From an uncultured Clostridium sp. (GTDB lineage: Bacteria > Bacillota > Clostridia > TANB77 > CAG-508), in the NCBI GenBank assembly GCA_947568535.1, contig CANOPF010000008.1, positions 1 through 36,187 of the forward strand: a stretch of 36,187 nucleotides of DNA, written 5' to 3'. How positions within the stretch are numbered: the stretch's first letter is position 1; the number at the start of each line of letters is the position of its first letter. This document shows positions 8,788 to 18,794 of this stretch, one piece after another. The notes below the pieces were generated by a model. It saw nothing but the letters and a program-made list of their open reading frames with translations, did not search any database and was not told the DNA's origin. A program made the position numbers and the translations under genes.

Positions 8788-11700
8788 CTACTTCCCTAAT
8801 ACAAATACACCTTGTACACCTGGTCCAAATACACTACTATAAGGATATCCTTTGTCAGTAACATAATATCTACCAGATTCTAATACATAATATTCATCAC
8901 CTTTTCTACCATTACACATAATAAAATGACCTCCTCCGTACATATGGACCAACTCCACTATCTATACTTAAGATACAAACTTTTCCTGAATCTAAGGCTT
9001 TATTAATCGCTGGTCGATCATATCGGTTAATTTCTTCATACGTTAATTTATATTTTTTAGCCACTGCTTTTGCTGATTCTGCTCCACTATATATCGTATT
9101 AATCCCCTTAGCATTTAAAAAATTCACAATAATATCTGGTGTAATATTTTCTTCTAATAATCCGAGAAACAGCCATAGCTAAAGCACAAGCTCCACATCC
9201 TCCACTACTTATGGTTCCTCCAGGTTTATATGGATATGAGTTAGCTCCCCACTTTGCATCACTTTGATAATATCTCGGACAACTTAATCCTGTTGTACTC
9301 CATCCAGTTTTAGAAGCAGTACCTCCTCCACTTGGTTTTCCTTTATCATGAAATTGATGATAATATTCTTCCGCTTTTTGTATTCTTTGTGGCAAACTAC
9401 TTTCGCCATCACTCACTCTTGGTCTTTCAAAAGTCCAACAGAAAGCTCTTGTAGCCTCTTCTACATTGTTAGCATTAATCCATTGATCAGGAGAATATCC
9501 ATGATTAGACATAAGTTGATAACTTACTTTTCCATCTGCTCCTCCTCCTACGGTTAACTCGCCAACCAAATACTCAACTTGAATATCCTCATCATTCCAT
9601 TCTTTTCCTCTAGATTTAGCAAATTCTATCAGTTTAGTATGTCTTCCATCTTCAGCATTTCTAGGATAATTTGTCCATTGACATAGACCTATTCCTGCTA
9701 CGTCAAAAGCATAACCACCTTCTACTGCATTAGGATTAAATGAGCCTGATTCATAATGAATATTACCCATTGCTCCTGCAATAGCATAATCAGAAAAATT
9801 CATATCTTTCAAAGCCCACCAAACTTTTTCTTGAATGGTTCCTCCATATATTCCACTACTACTTCCTATGGTCGCAAATTTATTATCTTCATAAATACTA
9901 AAATCAAATGTACCTATATTACTTTCATTTCTTACACAAGAAAATAAATATTTAGTTAATTCGATCATATTTTTTGTCTTTGGTCTTTGTTCTAATAATT
10001 CATATAACCAACTTACTTCTACACTATTAATTGCATTTTCACTATTTCTAAATAAGTCAATAAATTCCTTTTCTTTTCCTTCTGGTTTATGGAACTGGCC
10101 AGAAGTATATTGATTAATAATTTCAGAACCATTTGATGATCCTTCTGAAACAATATTACTATTTTGAGAAGAATAAGATTGTTCCTTCTCCATTTTAACG
10201 AACCATGTATCTGCATAAGTTAATTCTATTGCTGAACTAACCGATTCGTATATAACTGTTTCTGTCATTGGTAGTCCATTAGGAGCCAAAATAACTTTAC
10301 CATTTTCATCTACTCGATTTCTAGAAGATACTGTTGTGGTAACAGCATCTTGTACAGCTATTACGATTTCAGAATCTAAAGCCAATTGTGCTAAATCTTC
10401 TGCAAATTGAATGTCCTCTCCATCAACCAAAAAACATAATAAATAATCAAAAGGCATAGTATATTTTTCCATAATACTGCTATAATGAATAGACTCTCCC
10501 TTTGTGATCCTAAGTCCACTATCTGAATTATATGACCAAGTTGCTGTTATTAATTGCATATTCTTATTTAGCGTATATACATCTAGTGCTTTTTCACTGT
10601 TTTGATTAACTAAATCATCAAATGTTGCTTCTTCCACAAAAGAAAGGGTTTGTATTTTTCCATCAGCAACTTTAGCTTCTCCCCTTGCTTTATTGGGAGT
10701 AACTCTCTTTATTCTGATGTTTCCTTGAAAAGTGTTATTTCCTTTTACACCTAATTGTAATGATGCACTAGCATTAGACTCACTTGACTCACTATCTTCT
10801 GCGATAATATTATATTCATATTTCCATGTCAATATTCTTTTTACCGATTCATCGATCCTACTCTCTGTAATAGTTCCCTTTGATACAGCATCTAAAATTT
10901 CTTTCTTACTGTTCTCAAATTGATTGGTCATTACCATATCATTTCCCGCTATTACAGCCTTTACTGCTATATCAGAATAGTTATTTCCAATAGCATCCAT
11001 CCCTAAGTCATCAGTCATCACTACACCATCAAATTGAAGATAATCTCTTATGATCTTATGTACGTCTGGTGACAATGAAGCTGGTAGTTTATTATCTATT
11101 TTTTGCATAATATTATGACCAACTAAAATAGTTGGTGCTCCAGCCTGAATCCCTGCCTGGAATACTTGTAAATCTTTTTTCTTTAATGTGTCATATGTCC
11201 TGGTATCTGTCACTATTCCTGTGTGTGTATTTTTGTTATTCCCATATCCTGGAAAATGTTTCAAACAAGTAGAAAGTCCTGCATCTTTTGCTTCTTTTAC
11301 TACCGTTTCTACACACTTAGTCGTAACCTTCAAGTCGGCTCCAAAACTTCTTTCATATAGTCCCATATAGGAATTGTCTTTAGATAAGTCAGCAACTGGT
11401 GCCAAATTAAGATTAATTCCTTTTGATAATAATACTTTTGCTTTTTTTTGCTCATCTTGGGCTAATTTTGTATAATTCTTGGTTTTACCATAAGATTGTG
11501 CAGAAGCAAATCCAGTAGCCACCCTTGTTACTTTGCCTCCTTCGTCATCTGTTGCATAAATAGCAGGTATCTTATTGGCTGTTTTTGCACTTGTTATCGC
11601 TGATTCTACATCATCAAAATTACTCCAATTTAAAACATATCCTCCTGCATTTTGCTTTAATTCACTTCCTGATGATGTCATCACCATAAACATTTGTGAA

Positions 11701-13286
11701 ACTTTCTCATCTAATGTCATACTTTTTAATTTTTCTTGTACTTTTTCTTCTACGGTTTTTGTATGGTTATCTTGATTAGTATTTTGATTACTTCCATTTT
11801 CGCCTGTAATTGCTTTTTTTATATTTTTAGCTAACACAGCATAACCATTAGCATTAGGATGTAATCCATCTCCTGAATAATTAAGGTCTAAGTTTCCACT
11901 ACTATCTACTAAACCAGAAGTTGTATCAATAAATTTAGCGTTATAGGTTGAACCTTCTGTACGGCAAAAATCTTCTATTTTCTGATTATAGGTCTGAATA
12001 CTCGCATTGGTAACTCCTCCTGAATACTTAATTTTATTAATTGGTAATAACTTTTGTACAAAAATTGGTTTATCTGGATATTTTTGATGTAACTTCTTAA
12101 CTAATTGAATTTCATCATCATATTCTGTTACACTATTAACCCCCAACATAATACATATGCCATTAATCGGATCACCTTTTTTTAAGGTATCAAAATAGTC
12201 ATTGATCCATTTCTTTGTCCCTATTCCTACTTGTGCTACAAATTGACAATTCTTTCCTTCTATTTGTCCTGATTTACCTAATCCTACAGTAATGGAATCA
12301 CCGATAAATAAAAATTTATCTAACTGACTAACACGTATATCTGCTCCTACATTTTCTCCAAATCCTTTATTCCCAGAACCTTGTCCATTATCGTATTGAA
12401 AAGATAATGGATCTTGCTTTTGTCCATTGTATTCAATTTGAAAATGAAGATGTGGTCCACTTGAATTTCCTGTATTCCCTGATAAGGCTATTACTTGTCC
12501 TTTACTAACAGTATCTCCTGGCGATACCTTTAATTCACGATTATGCATATATGTTGTTTTATATCCACTTCCATGGTCAATAACAATCCAATTACCTGCA
12601 CTATCACTAAAATCTGCTATCGTAATGGTACCACTTTGGCAAGCATATACATTTGTGCCTTCGGGAACACCAATATCAATTGCCCCATGGTTCGTAGATG
12701 CTCCTGCTACAGGAGCTTGTCTTGGTCCAAAATAAGAGGTAATCGTTGTTCCATCTGTAGGCCAACATAAACTGCCTGTTCTAGTAGAACTAGCCTTTCC
12801 AATCCCAGTAGGACTACCTAAATTAGGCAGTCTTGTTTCTACATCTGCCTTCATAAATTTCATTAATGTTGAAGCATCTTCCATAATAATACTAGGATTC
12901 GTTTCCTTCTGTTTATCCACAATTTCTTCTAATTTATCTTCTACCCCACTTTTAAATTGCCAATAATACCCACCATTAGGATCCCCTGTTAATTCTACTA
13001 ATTCAATGACATCAGATATACCAAGCTCATCATAGATAGAGCCTATCATGTCTTCAACAGCTTCCTCTTCTAAAAGACTAGTTAATCCAGTAATAAGCGT
13101 TACTACTCCCCATATAACGGCAAGAATAAGTAAAACCTTAATCAACAAAGGTAGTGCTAAAATACCCTTGATTACCCATTTAACTAATTTCCTAACGGTT
13201 TTGATTCCTCTTTTTATATCTCTAAATGCATCTTCCACACCTTTATTTTCTTTTATTTCATCAAACTTTTTCTTATTTCCTACCAA
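8788..13286 (-). CDS. T4SS-associated five-domain cell-wall hydrolase, 1498 aa with two CGGA recodings
   Basis: Domains in order: basic N-terminus and membrane helix (about 38-68); M23 endopeptidase (about 195-296; H200xxxD204, H279xH281); SGNH/GDSL esterase (about 325-493; GDS at 329-331, GVN at 382-384, D473xxH476); GH3/NagZ-like beta-N-acetylglucosaminidase (about 515-822; DDEGG, KHFPGYG, TDDLGMD); a long unassigned region; a phage-tail-type lysozyme domain (about 1190-1320; AGAMGNIHYESGSFNPNAV); and a C39-like cysteine peptidase (about 1335-1498; Cys1364, His1453). The TTG start at 13286 has GAGGTG upstream. The C39 domain is split by two extra C bases, at codon 1375 and codon 1450, each before GGA. 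With both read as CGGA=Gly the protein runs to the stop at 8788, 13 bases before the next gene. Such hydrolases open peptidoglycan for Gram-positive T4SS assembly; five catalytic domains is exceptional. Confidence 0.82.
8935..8938 (-). other. recoding site 3: CGGA quadruplet in hydrolase gene (Gly1450)
   Basis: Minus strand reads CCA TAT GTA CGGA GGA GGT CAT TTT. The zero-frame codon is CGG and its frame stops eight codons later. Skipping the C gives Y-V-G-G-G-H-F-I, the catalytic-His motif of C39-like peptidases, and leaves exactly 48 further residues before TAG at 8788-8790. Confidence 0.82.
9161..9164 (-). other. recoding site 2: CGGA quadruplet in hydrolase gene (Gly1375)
   Basis: Minus strand reads GCT GTT TCT CGGA TTA TTA GAA. 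CGG falls exactly in frame from the TTG start (codon 1375). Skipping the C restores C-G-A-C-A-L-A-M-A-V-S-G-L-L; C39_2-type peptidases typically have a Ser-Gly-Leu at this point after the catalytic cysteine. Confidence 0.82.
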
Positions 13287-13317
13287 TGCTCATCACCTCT
13301 TTTGCTTCACTTATACA

Positions 13318-14238
13318 TTACCATTCAATCTTGAGCTGAATTTTTTCTGTATGATTAGAGTCATCAGCAACAATGTCCATCATATTCATATTTTTTATTT
13401 GCATATCCTCTCGAAAAGTAATTGCAAATTTAATCGTAATTTCTTTTTCTTCTCCTGCTTTTACCAAAAAGTCACTTTTTTTATTCTCATATAATAAAGC
13501 TTCAAATTTGATATCATAACGGTTCATCACATAAACCGAATCCATTTCATTTTCTGTATGCCAAACAATATCGTGTTCTGTATTATTTTTTATCTTTATT
13601 TTATAACGATAAAATTCTTTAAATATGTCAACTTTTTCCACGGTTACTTTAATCCCTTGTTCTTCTTTTTCTTGATTAATTTCTTCTTGTTTAATATAAC
13701 TACTAATATTTAATTTCGGTATTCCATCTTCCTTTATTATCGTATAATAATCTTCAATATATCCTTTCTGTTTACTATATCCTGTTGATAATACATCATC
13801 ATATAATTTAACGATATAGGTATCCGTGTTGTTAGAATTCCATGATTGAAAGGTATAGGTTTTCTTATTGGCAAAATTTCTATTCCAATAAAGGTTTTGA
13901 AAACTTTCTATATTGGGATATAACTCTTCTTTACATTGTGTCGATAAAGCCTGATAAGCTTCATCGACATTTCCCTTTATACAATTCTCTAAAAATTCTT
14001 CAATTAAACTTCCATATGTAGCACGCTTACCTTCCGAAACACTTCCTCCTGAGATAATCGATTTGCTTTGGTTTTCATATCGTATCTCATCTTTTGTTAC
14101 CTCTTCACGCCTCTGCTGATTTTTCATTCTAGCAAGATAATTAAATAATTGTATCAGGATAAATATGAAGATAATAGATAGGATTACCGTCCAAAATTCT
14201 TTTCTATTTTGATTATATAATCTAAACATTCGATTCAA
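13318..14238 (-). CDS. single-TM protein with NTF2-like module, VirB8/TcpC-like candidate (306 aa)
   Basis: One membrane helix lies at about residues 15-34 after a basic, aromatic N-terminus. The soluble part has a helical module (IEEFLENCIKGNVDEAYQAL, then PNIESFQNLYWNR, about residues 77-120) followed by a strand-rich half (TYTFQSWNSN, then DTYIVKLYDDV), and a C-terminal immunoglobulin-like beta region (about 195-306, with EKEITIKFAITF). The helical module parallels the one in the 451-aa protein that closes the operon. Start: TTG at 14238 has AGGAGGGG seven bases upstream; the nearby ATG (14229) is too far from it. It sits between the VirB6-like gene and the hydrolase, where Gram-positive conjugation operons often carry the TcpC/VirB8 homologue. 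The function is inferred from architecture and position. Confidence 0.6.
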   Translation of the reverse strand: MNRMFRLYNQNRKEFWTVILSIIFIFILIQLFNYLARMKNQQRREEVTKDEIRYENQSKSIISGGSVSEGKRATYGSLIEEFLENCIKGNVDEAYQALSTQCKEELYPNIESFQNLYWNRNFANKKTYTFQSWNSNNTDTYIVKLYDDVLSTGYSKQKGYIEDYYTIIKEDGIPKLNISSYIKQEEINQEKEEQGIKVTVEKVDIFKEFYRYKIKIKNNTEHDIVWHTENEMDSVYVMNRYDIKFEALLYENKKSDFLVKAGEEKEITIKFAITFREDMQIKNMNMMDIVADDSNHTEKIQLKIEW

Positions 14239-14283
14239 CTTTGAACCCCTCCTTGCTTAGTTATGATTTCCTGATGTAAATAG

Positions 14284-16818
14284 TTATTGATTAGTTCGTT
14301 GAGAATTCCTCCATGCTTGATACGTTTTTAATTCATCGTTTGCATCTGCCATAAGTTCCATTACTTTTTCTCCATTTTCGTTTCCTAATTGTGCACGTAA
14401 TCTCTCATCTAACGCTTCTCTCTTGTCTTTATCAACAAAGTGTTCTTTTGAGTAATTTCCTACTTCTTGCATAACATTAATAACTCTATTATGATTACTA
14501 TTTTCTTTTCCTATTGCTCCATGACGTTTTGCTTCCAATTTTAAACCTTTTTCTATGTTCTTTTCATTATCTACACCCGCAACCTTATAATCCCATGCTG
14601 CATCCATAACTTCATTGACACTGTACTGTTTTCCATTTGTACTTTTAGCATTTAATTTAGCAGCTATGTCAGCATACTTAGCTCTTTCTGATTCATTTTT
14701 CAACCATTCCTTCTTAGCCTTTGTATTATGTCTTTCTATTTTTTTCTGTCTAGCATCCGCTAATCCATAAGTCTCCTCTTCAAAAGCATTTCTAACATCT
14801 CCTGCTTTTCCTGGCAATTTTTTAGCCATATTCACTCCAGCTCCTGTTAAATTAGCAACCTGATTTCCTGTTGCATATCCTGCTGCTACACCTCCTGTAG
14901 CATATTGTGCAACTTTTGAAAAATCGCCTGTTGTTAATCCTGCTCCCATTCCTATAGCTGCTCCCATTACTCCTCCTGCTAACTTAGCACCAGTTCTAGC
15001 AATTTTACCTTTATTCTTCCACACACCTTTAGCTCCATTTTTAACTCCTCTAATAGCTGTTTTCCCTGCACCAGCCATAATTTTTCTAACTGGACTAGGT
15101 ATTCTTTTCACTCCTGGAACTCTAGAAACGGCTCGAGATGCTCTTTGAGAGGTTCTCCTGCCAAAATTAGCCATACCATTACTAAGATTAGCTCTTATTT
15201 CTCGACCAGTTTGACTTGGTGTTCTCATACTATCCCTCTGATTAAACCAATTTGAAACAGTGTCTGGTTCAGATACATGAGCTTGCTGACTACTATCACG
15301 ATGAGAAGATATCTCACCACGACTTGCATTTGTTCGACTAAAATCAGGTACACTTCCTCCTTGTGATCCATTATCATCTCCTTGTCCTATTGGCTGTTCA
15401 CCATCCCTCCAAGCATTCATCTGTTTTACTTTGTCATCTTTATATGGTTCTTGCGTTCTTATCTTAGCATCTCCTTCTTTGGATGAACCACTGCTTGACC
15501 CTTTTGATTTACTTGGTGAACTTCCTAATTTCTTCAATCCTGACATGGTTAATGCGCCAGCAGCAAAATCTCCAAATCCACCTGTTGATTCTCCTCTATC
15601 TAATCTAAACATTTTCTTAATAAATTTTTCTGCAGGAATCATAAATCCAATAGCAACTAATGCATAAACTGGATTATTAACTGCTAAGTCCATTGCAGAA
15701 GATACTAACGCTGTATATAAAATTAAATGAACTGGTTGCAAAACAGCATTCATCATATATTCTTTAAACCAAATGGTAAATGCTTGTGCTTTTCCATCAG
15801 CAATTTTATCTATTGGGTAAGTTAATGCTACTAGTGGTGATATCATAGTAAAAAATGCCATGTATAACACCCTTTTCAAATAAGTAATGGTAAATTTAAC
15901 CGTAAACATAACCAATGCTAAATAAATAATGGTATAAGCAGTCGCATCACCAAACTTATAACTCTGAGCCATAAAGCGCATATATCCCATTAAGTTGGTT
16001 TTAAACTTATAATCATTTACGCCATCTGTCCCTAATACATAGTTACTCTTTCTATTTTTTCCTGTTAATTTAATAACAACAGAATTTGCTCCTGAATTAC
16101 TAAATAATTCGGTTACTTTTTCTGATAGCATTAACGTGGCTGACATGATATATTGCATAGCAAAAACTAGACACAAAGCTACCAACCAATCAATCAATCT
16201 TTCTTTATATTTTGCTTTATCTTGTGCCGTTGAACCAATTAATATTCTAATTCCTATATAAATTAAAACCGATAATAATCCCACAATGGCTATATTTCTA
16301 AAAGACTTATACCAAGCAGAAATAACTCCTTGTAAAGAATTCGCAATAGATTCTTGATTGCTTACTCCTTCCTTCTGAACAGCATTATATTTATGAGGAT
16401 TAATAAAGTTAACATCTAAAGCTCCTATCTTGTTAGCAAATATGTTTTCTGGACAATATAACATATTGGGCAATTTCCATTCTCCCCACATAAATCCTGT
16501 CAGTTCTTCATCTACTTCTTTTTCAACATATTTATCTCCTGGTTGTATAGATAATGAACCCTCATCTACATTATTGTCCTTTCTTGATAACATAACAGAA
16601 TCAATTAAATTTTCTGTCCCTAACATAAAGTGATTCATTAATCCCACTGCAACATCACCTAAACTCGCTACCAGTTGAACCAATGGCTTTAATAATTTTC
16701 CTCCAAATCCATCATCATCTGCATGTACTGGCTTAGGAATAGTAAAACTTACTGTTACAACAAGCATGATAGATGCTATTATCTTTTGTATATTATGTCT
16801 ATTTTTAAACTTTCTCAT
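14284..16818 (-). CDS. VirB6/TrbL-like polytopic T4SS channel protein (844 aa)
   Basis: A signal peptide (about 1-33, ending PKPVHA) precedes a short amphipathic segment. A block of about six hydrophobic helices (about 165-395) includes IVGLLSVLIYIGIRILIGS, whose motif form is typical of the first helix pair in Gram-positive VirB6/TrbL/TrsL-like proteins. The C-terminal half (about 400-844) is soluble, basic, Gly/Ser-rich and low-complexity in part, with a Gly/Ala-rich stretch near 595-645. The start is supported by AAAGGAGG just upstream. The neighbours are VirB4 (upstream, 20-bp gap) and the TcpC-like candidate (downstream). It is expected to form the inner-membrane pore. A large soluble C-terminal domain is common in clostridial ICE homologues. 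Confidence 0.75.
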   Translation of the reverse strand: MRKFKNRHNIQKIIASIMLVVTVSFTIPKPVHADDDGFGGKLLKPLVQLVASLGDVAVGLMNHFMLGTENLIDSVMLSRKDNNVDEGSLSIQPGDKYVEKEVDEELTGFMWGEWKLPNMLYCPENIFANKIGALDVNFINPHKYNAVQKEGVSNQESIANSLQGVISAWYKSFRNIAIVGLLSVLIYIGIRILIGSTAQDKAKYKERLIDWLVALCLVFAMQYIMSATLMLSEKVTELFSNSGANSVVIKLTGKNRKSNYVLGTDGVNDYKFKTNLMGYMRFMAQSYKFGDATAYTIIYLALVMFTVKFTITYLKRVLYMAFFTMISPLVALTYPIDKIADGKAQAFTIWFKEYMMNAVLQPVHLILYTALVSSAMDLAVNNPVYALVAIGFMIPAEKFIKKMFRLDRGESTGGFGDFAAGALTMSGLKKLGSSPSKSKGSSSGSSKEGDAKIRTQEPYKDDKVKQMNAWRDGEQPIGQGDDNGSQGGSVPDFSRTNASRGEISSHRDSSQQAHVSEPDTVSNWFNQRDSMRTPSQTGREIRANLSNGMANFGRRTSQRASRAVSRVPGVKRIPSPVRKIMAGAGKTAIRGVKNGAKGVWKNKGKIARTGAKLAGGVMGAAIGMGAGLTTGDFSKVAQYATGGVAAGYATGNQVANLTGAGVNMAKKLPGKAGDVRNAFEEETYGLADARQKKIERHNTKAKKEWLKNESERAKYADIAAKLNAKSTNGKQYSVNEVMDAAWDYKVAGVDNEKNIEKGLKLEAKRHGAIGKENSNHNRVINVMQEVGNYSKEHFVDKDKREALDERLRAQLGNENGEKVMELMADANDELKTYQAWRNSQRTNQ

Positions 16819-16838
16819 TGTATCCTCCTTTACTATCC

Positions 16839-18794
16839 CTATACTGTATTTGTTTTTTTCATTTTTACTAATTTATTTAAGTTGGTTTCTACAAATTCAA
16901 ATTCTCTCGCTGTTGGTGTAATTTGTAAAATAGCTGTATCTGATCCAACCTTTAACAGTCCTTCTCCTTTTTGACAGGTTACTAAAAATCCTGCTTCTCC
17001 TTCACTTAATTTAAATACTTCTTTTAAATATTGTATTTCAGATTTATCTTGTGCTAAAAATAATTTTGTATCAGAAGATGTCAAAACAGCTTGTGCTTCT
17101 GACTTCTCATAAAAATCTTGAAATCTTTGCGAAATAATAGCTAGTGATACATTCCTTTTTCTAGCACGACGTGCCATCGTGTTTAAAAAGTCTACTGCTT
17201 CTGGATATGGAAGTAACATCCAAGCTTCATCGACTAAAACTCTCTTTTTCGTTGCTTTTGATCTGTCTTCACTATTTTTCTTTACATATTTTTCCCAAAT
17301 CCAAGAAAGTAATATTTGTTGTGCAAGAGGTCTTGCAAATCTTTCCTCTAACTGGGAAATATCTAAATTGATAAAAGGGGCTCCTTCTAGTAATTCAAAA
17401 GTAGATTGTCCGTCAAAATATGCCATTTGTCCATTATACTCTCTGATATATTGCCTCATAACTTTTAACAAATAACTATAATGAAATCCATAATCAGCAT
17501 TACTATTGGCATTAGCCTTTTCTTGCAATCGTTTATACCAACTACTTATGGTTGGCATTTCCTTTTTTTCTCGATATAATTTATTACCTTTTTGAAATTC
17601 ATGGCCACTTTTATATAAACTAGATGGTGCATTAGTAATTCCTATACTAGCATATTCTTCTGCTACCACTTCAGCAATAACTTGCTTTGTCAATTCATTT
17701 ACTTCTGTACTTCTTGTACTTCCTCTTGCCATAGTTAATAACGCTTGTGTAACGTCTTCCACTTTATTTTCAACATTTAAAACAATTCTTTCTCTTCCTG
17801 TTATCTCATCTTTTATTTTTTCTGGCTCGATATCAAATAAATTAATAATGGTTTTTGAATTAGGACTGAGAACAACATTAATTCCACCTAAACTTTCTGC
17901 TACAATGGAATATTCACCTTCAGCATCTAGTGCCAAACTTTCAATTCCCATTAATACAGATGATCTCGAAATTAATGTTTTCATGGTAACTGATTTTCCT
18001 GCACCAGACTTAGCAAATATAACCATATTATAGTTTGTAAGTGATGAATGAAAGTTATCAAATAAAATTGGTGTTCCTGTCTGTTTATTAAATCCTAAAG
18101 GAACTCCTGTTGAATGTCCTACATCTGAAGTAGTAAATGGAAAAACTGTTCCCATTGATCGACTATCAAAGGCATGTGATTTTTTTAACTTATCTTCCAT
18201 TAACGGTAGATTAGATTTAAATGCTTCTTCTTGTATTGCCCACGCACTTTTAATCCCAACCAATGACTTAGACATTTCTGCCGTAAGAAGTTTAGTTAAT
18301 CGATCTAAATCTGCTAGATTATAAGTAAAAAGCGTAGAAACAACAGAAGCTTCGTACATCTTATTAAACCCTGCCGCAATTTCATCCCTAAGTTGTTCTG
18401 CTTCGTATCTCTTTTGTGCCAATGTACTTTCTCTATTTATATTTCCTCTATCTAATGCTACAATTCTTTCTGTTTCTAGTTCATTAATAACTTTATTTAA
18501 TTCATTTTGCGATCTAGATTCTGCTATTGGTGTTATGTATAAAGAAGTATTGATATCACCAAAAAAATACAAGTCTCTAAATAATTCTGGAAAAGTACAC
18601 ATACGAGGAAGTGTAGCAATATAAAAACTTCTTGCATATCGAGTCACATTAGCAATAATTTCAAGATGATCCATTTTAGAAACATCAATTCCAGAAGGTG
18701 AAATTAAATCTTTAATAGTCTTTCTTCTTAATGTATCTTGTTCTTCTGTTTTATTTAGTTGTTCTTGTCTTTCTTTCTTTTTTGGTCGTGTCAT
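16839..18794 (-). CDS. virB4: VirB4-family T4SS ATPase
   Basis: This 651-residue protein powers pilus assembly and substrate transfer at the cytoplasmic face. The N-terminal domain (about 25-200) has the YARSFYIATLP strand typical of VirB4/TraC homologues. Walker A is AKSGAGKS (261-268), Walker B is KRVLVDEAWMLL (about residues 548-559), and an RRARKRN arginine-finger region and an ISQ motif (LAIISQRFQDF) follow. The start ATG at 18794 lies inside the end of the previous gene (44-bp overlap) and has AAGGAGGG before it, so this is translational coupling and not a frameshift. The N-terminus is Lys/Arg-rich and soluble. Confidence 0.92.
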   Translation of the reverse strand: MTRPKKKERQEQLNKTEEQDTLRRKTIKDLISPSGIDVSKMDHLEIIANVTRYARSFYIATLPRMCTFPELFRDLYFFGDINTSLYITPIAESRSQNELNKVINELETERIVALDRGNINRESTLAQKRYEAEQLRDEIAAGFNKMYEASVVSTLFTYNLADLDRLTKLLTAEMSKSLVGIKSAWAIQEEAFKSNLPLMEDKLKKSHAFDSRSMGTVFPFTTSDVGHSTGVPLGFNKQTGTPILFDNFHSSLTNYNMVIFAKSGAGKSVTMKTLISRSSVLMGIESLALDAEGEYSIVAESLGGINVVLSPNSKTIINLFDIEPEKIKDEITGRERIVLNVENKVEDVTQALLTMARGSTRSTEVNELTKQVIAEVVAEEYASIGITNAPSSLYKSGHEFQKGNKLYREKKEMPTISSWYKRLQEKANANSNADYGFHYSYLLKVMRQYIREYNGQMAYFDGQSTFELLEGAPFINLDISQLEERFARPLAQQILLSWIWEKYVKKNSEDRSKATKKRVLVDEAWMLLPYPEAVDFLNTMARRARKRNVSLAIISQRFQDFYEKSEAQAVLTSSDTKLFLAQDKSEIQYLKEVFKLSEGEAGFLVTCQKGEGLLKVGSDTAILQITPTAREFEFVETNLNKLVKMKKTNTV

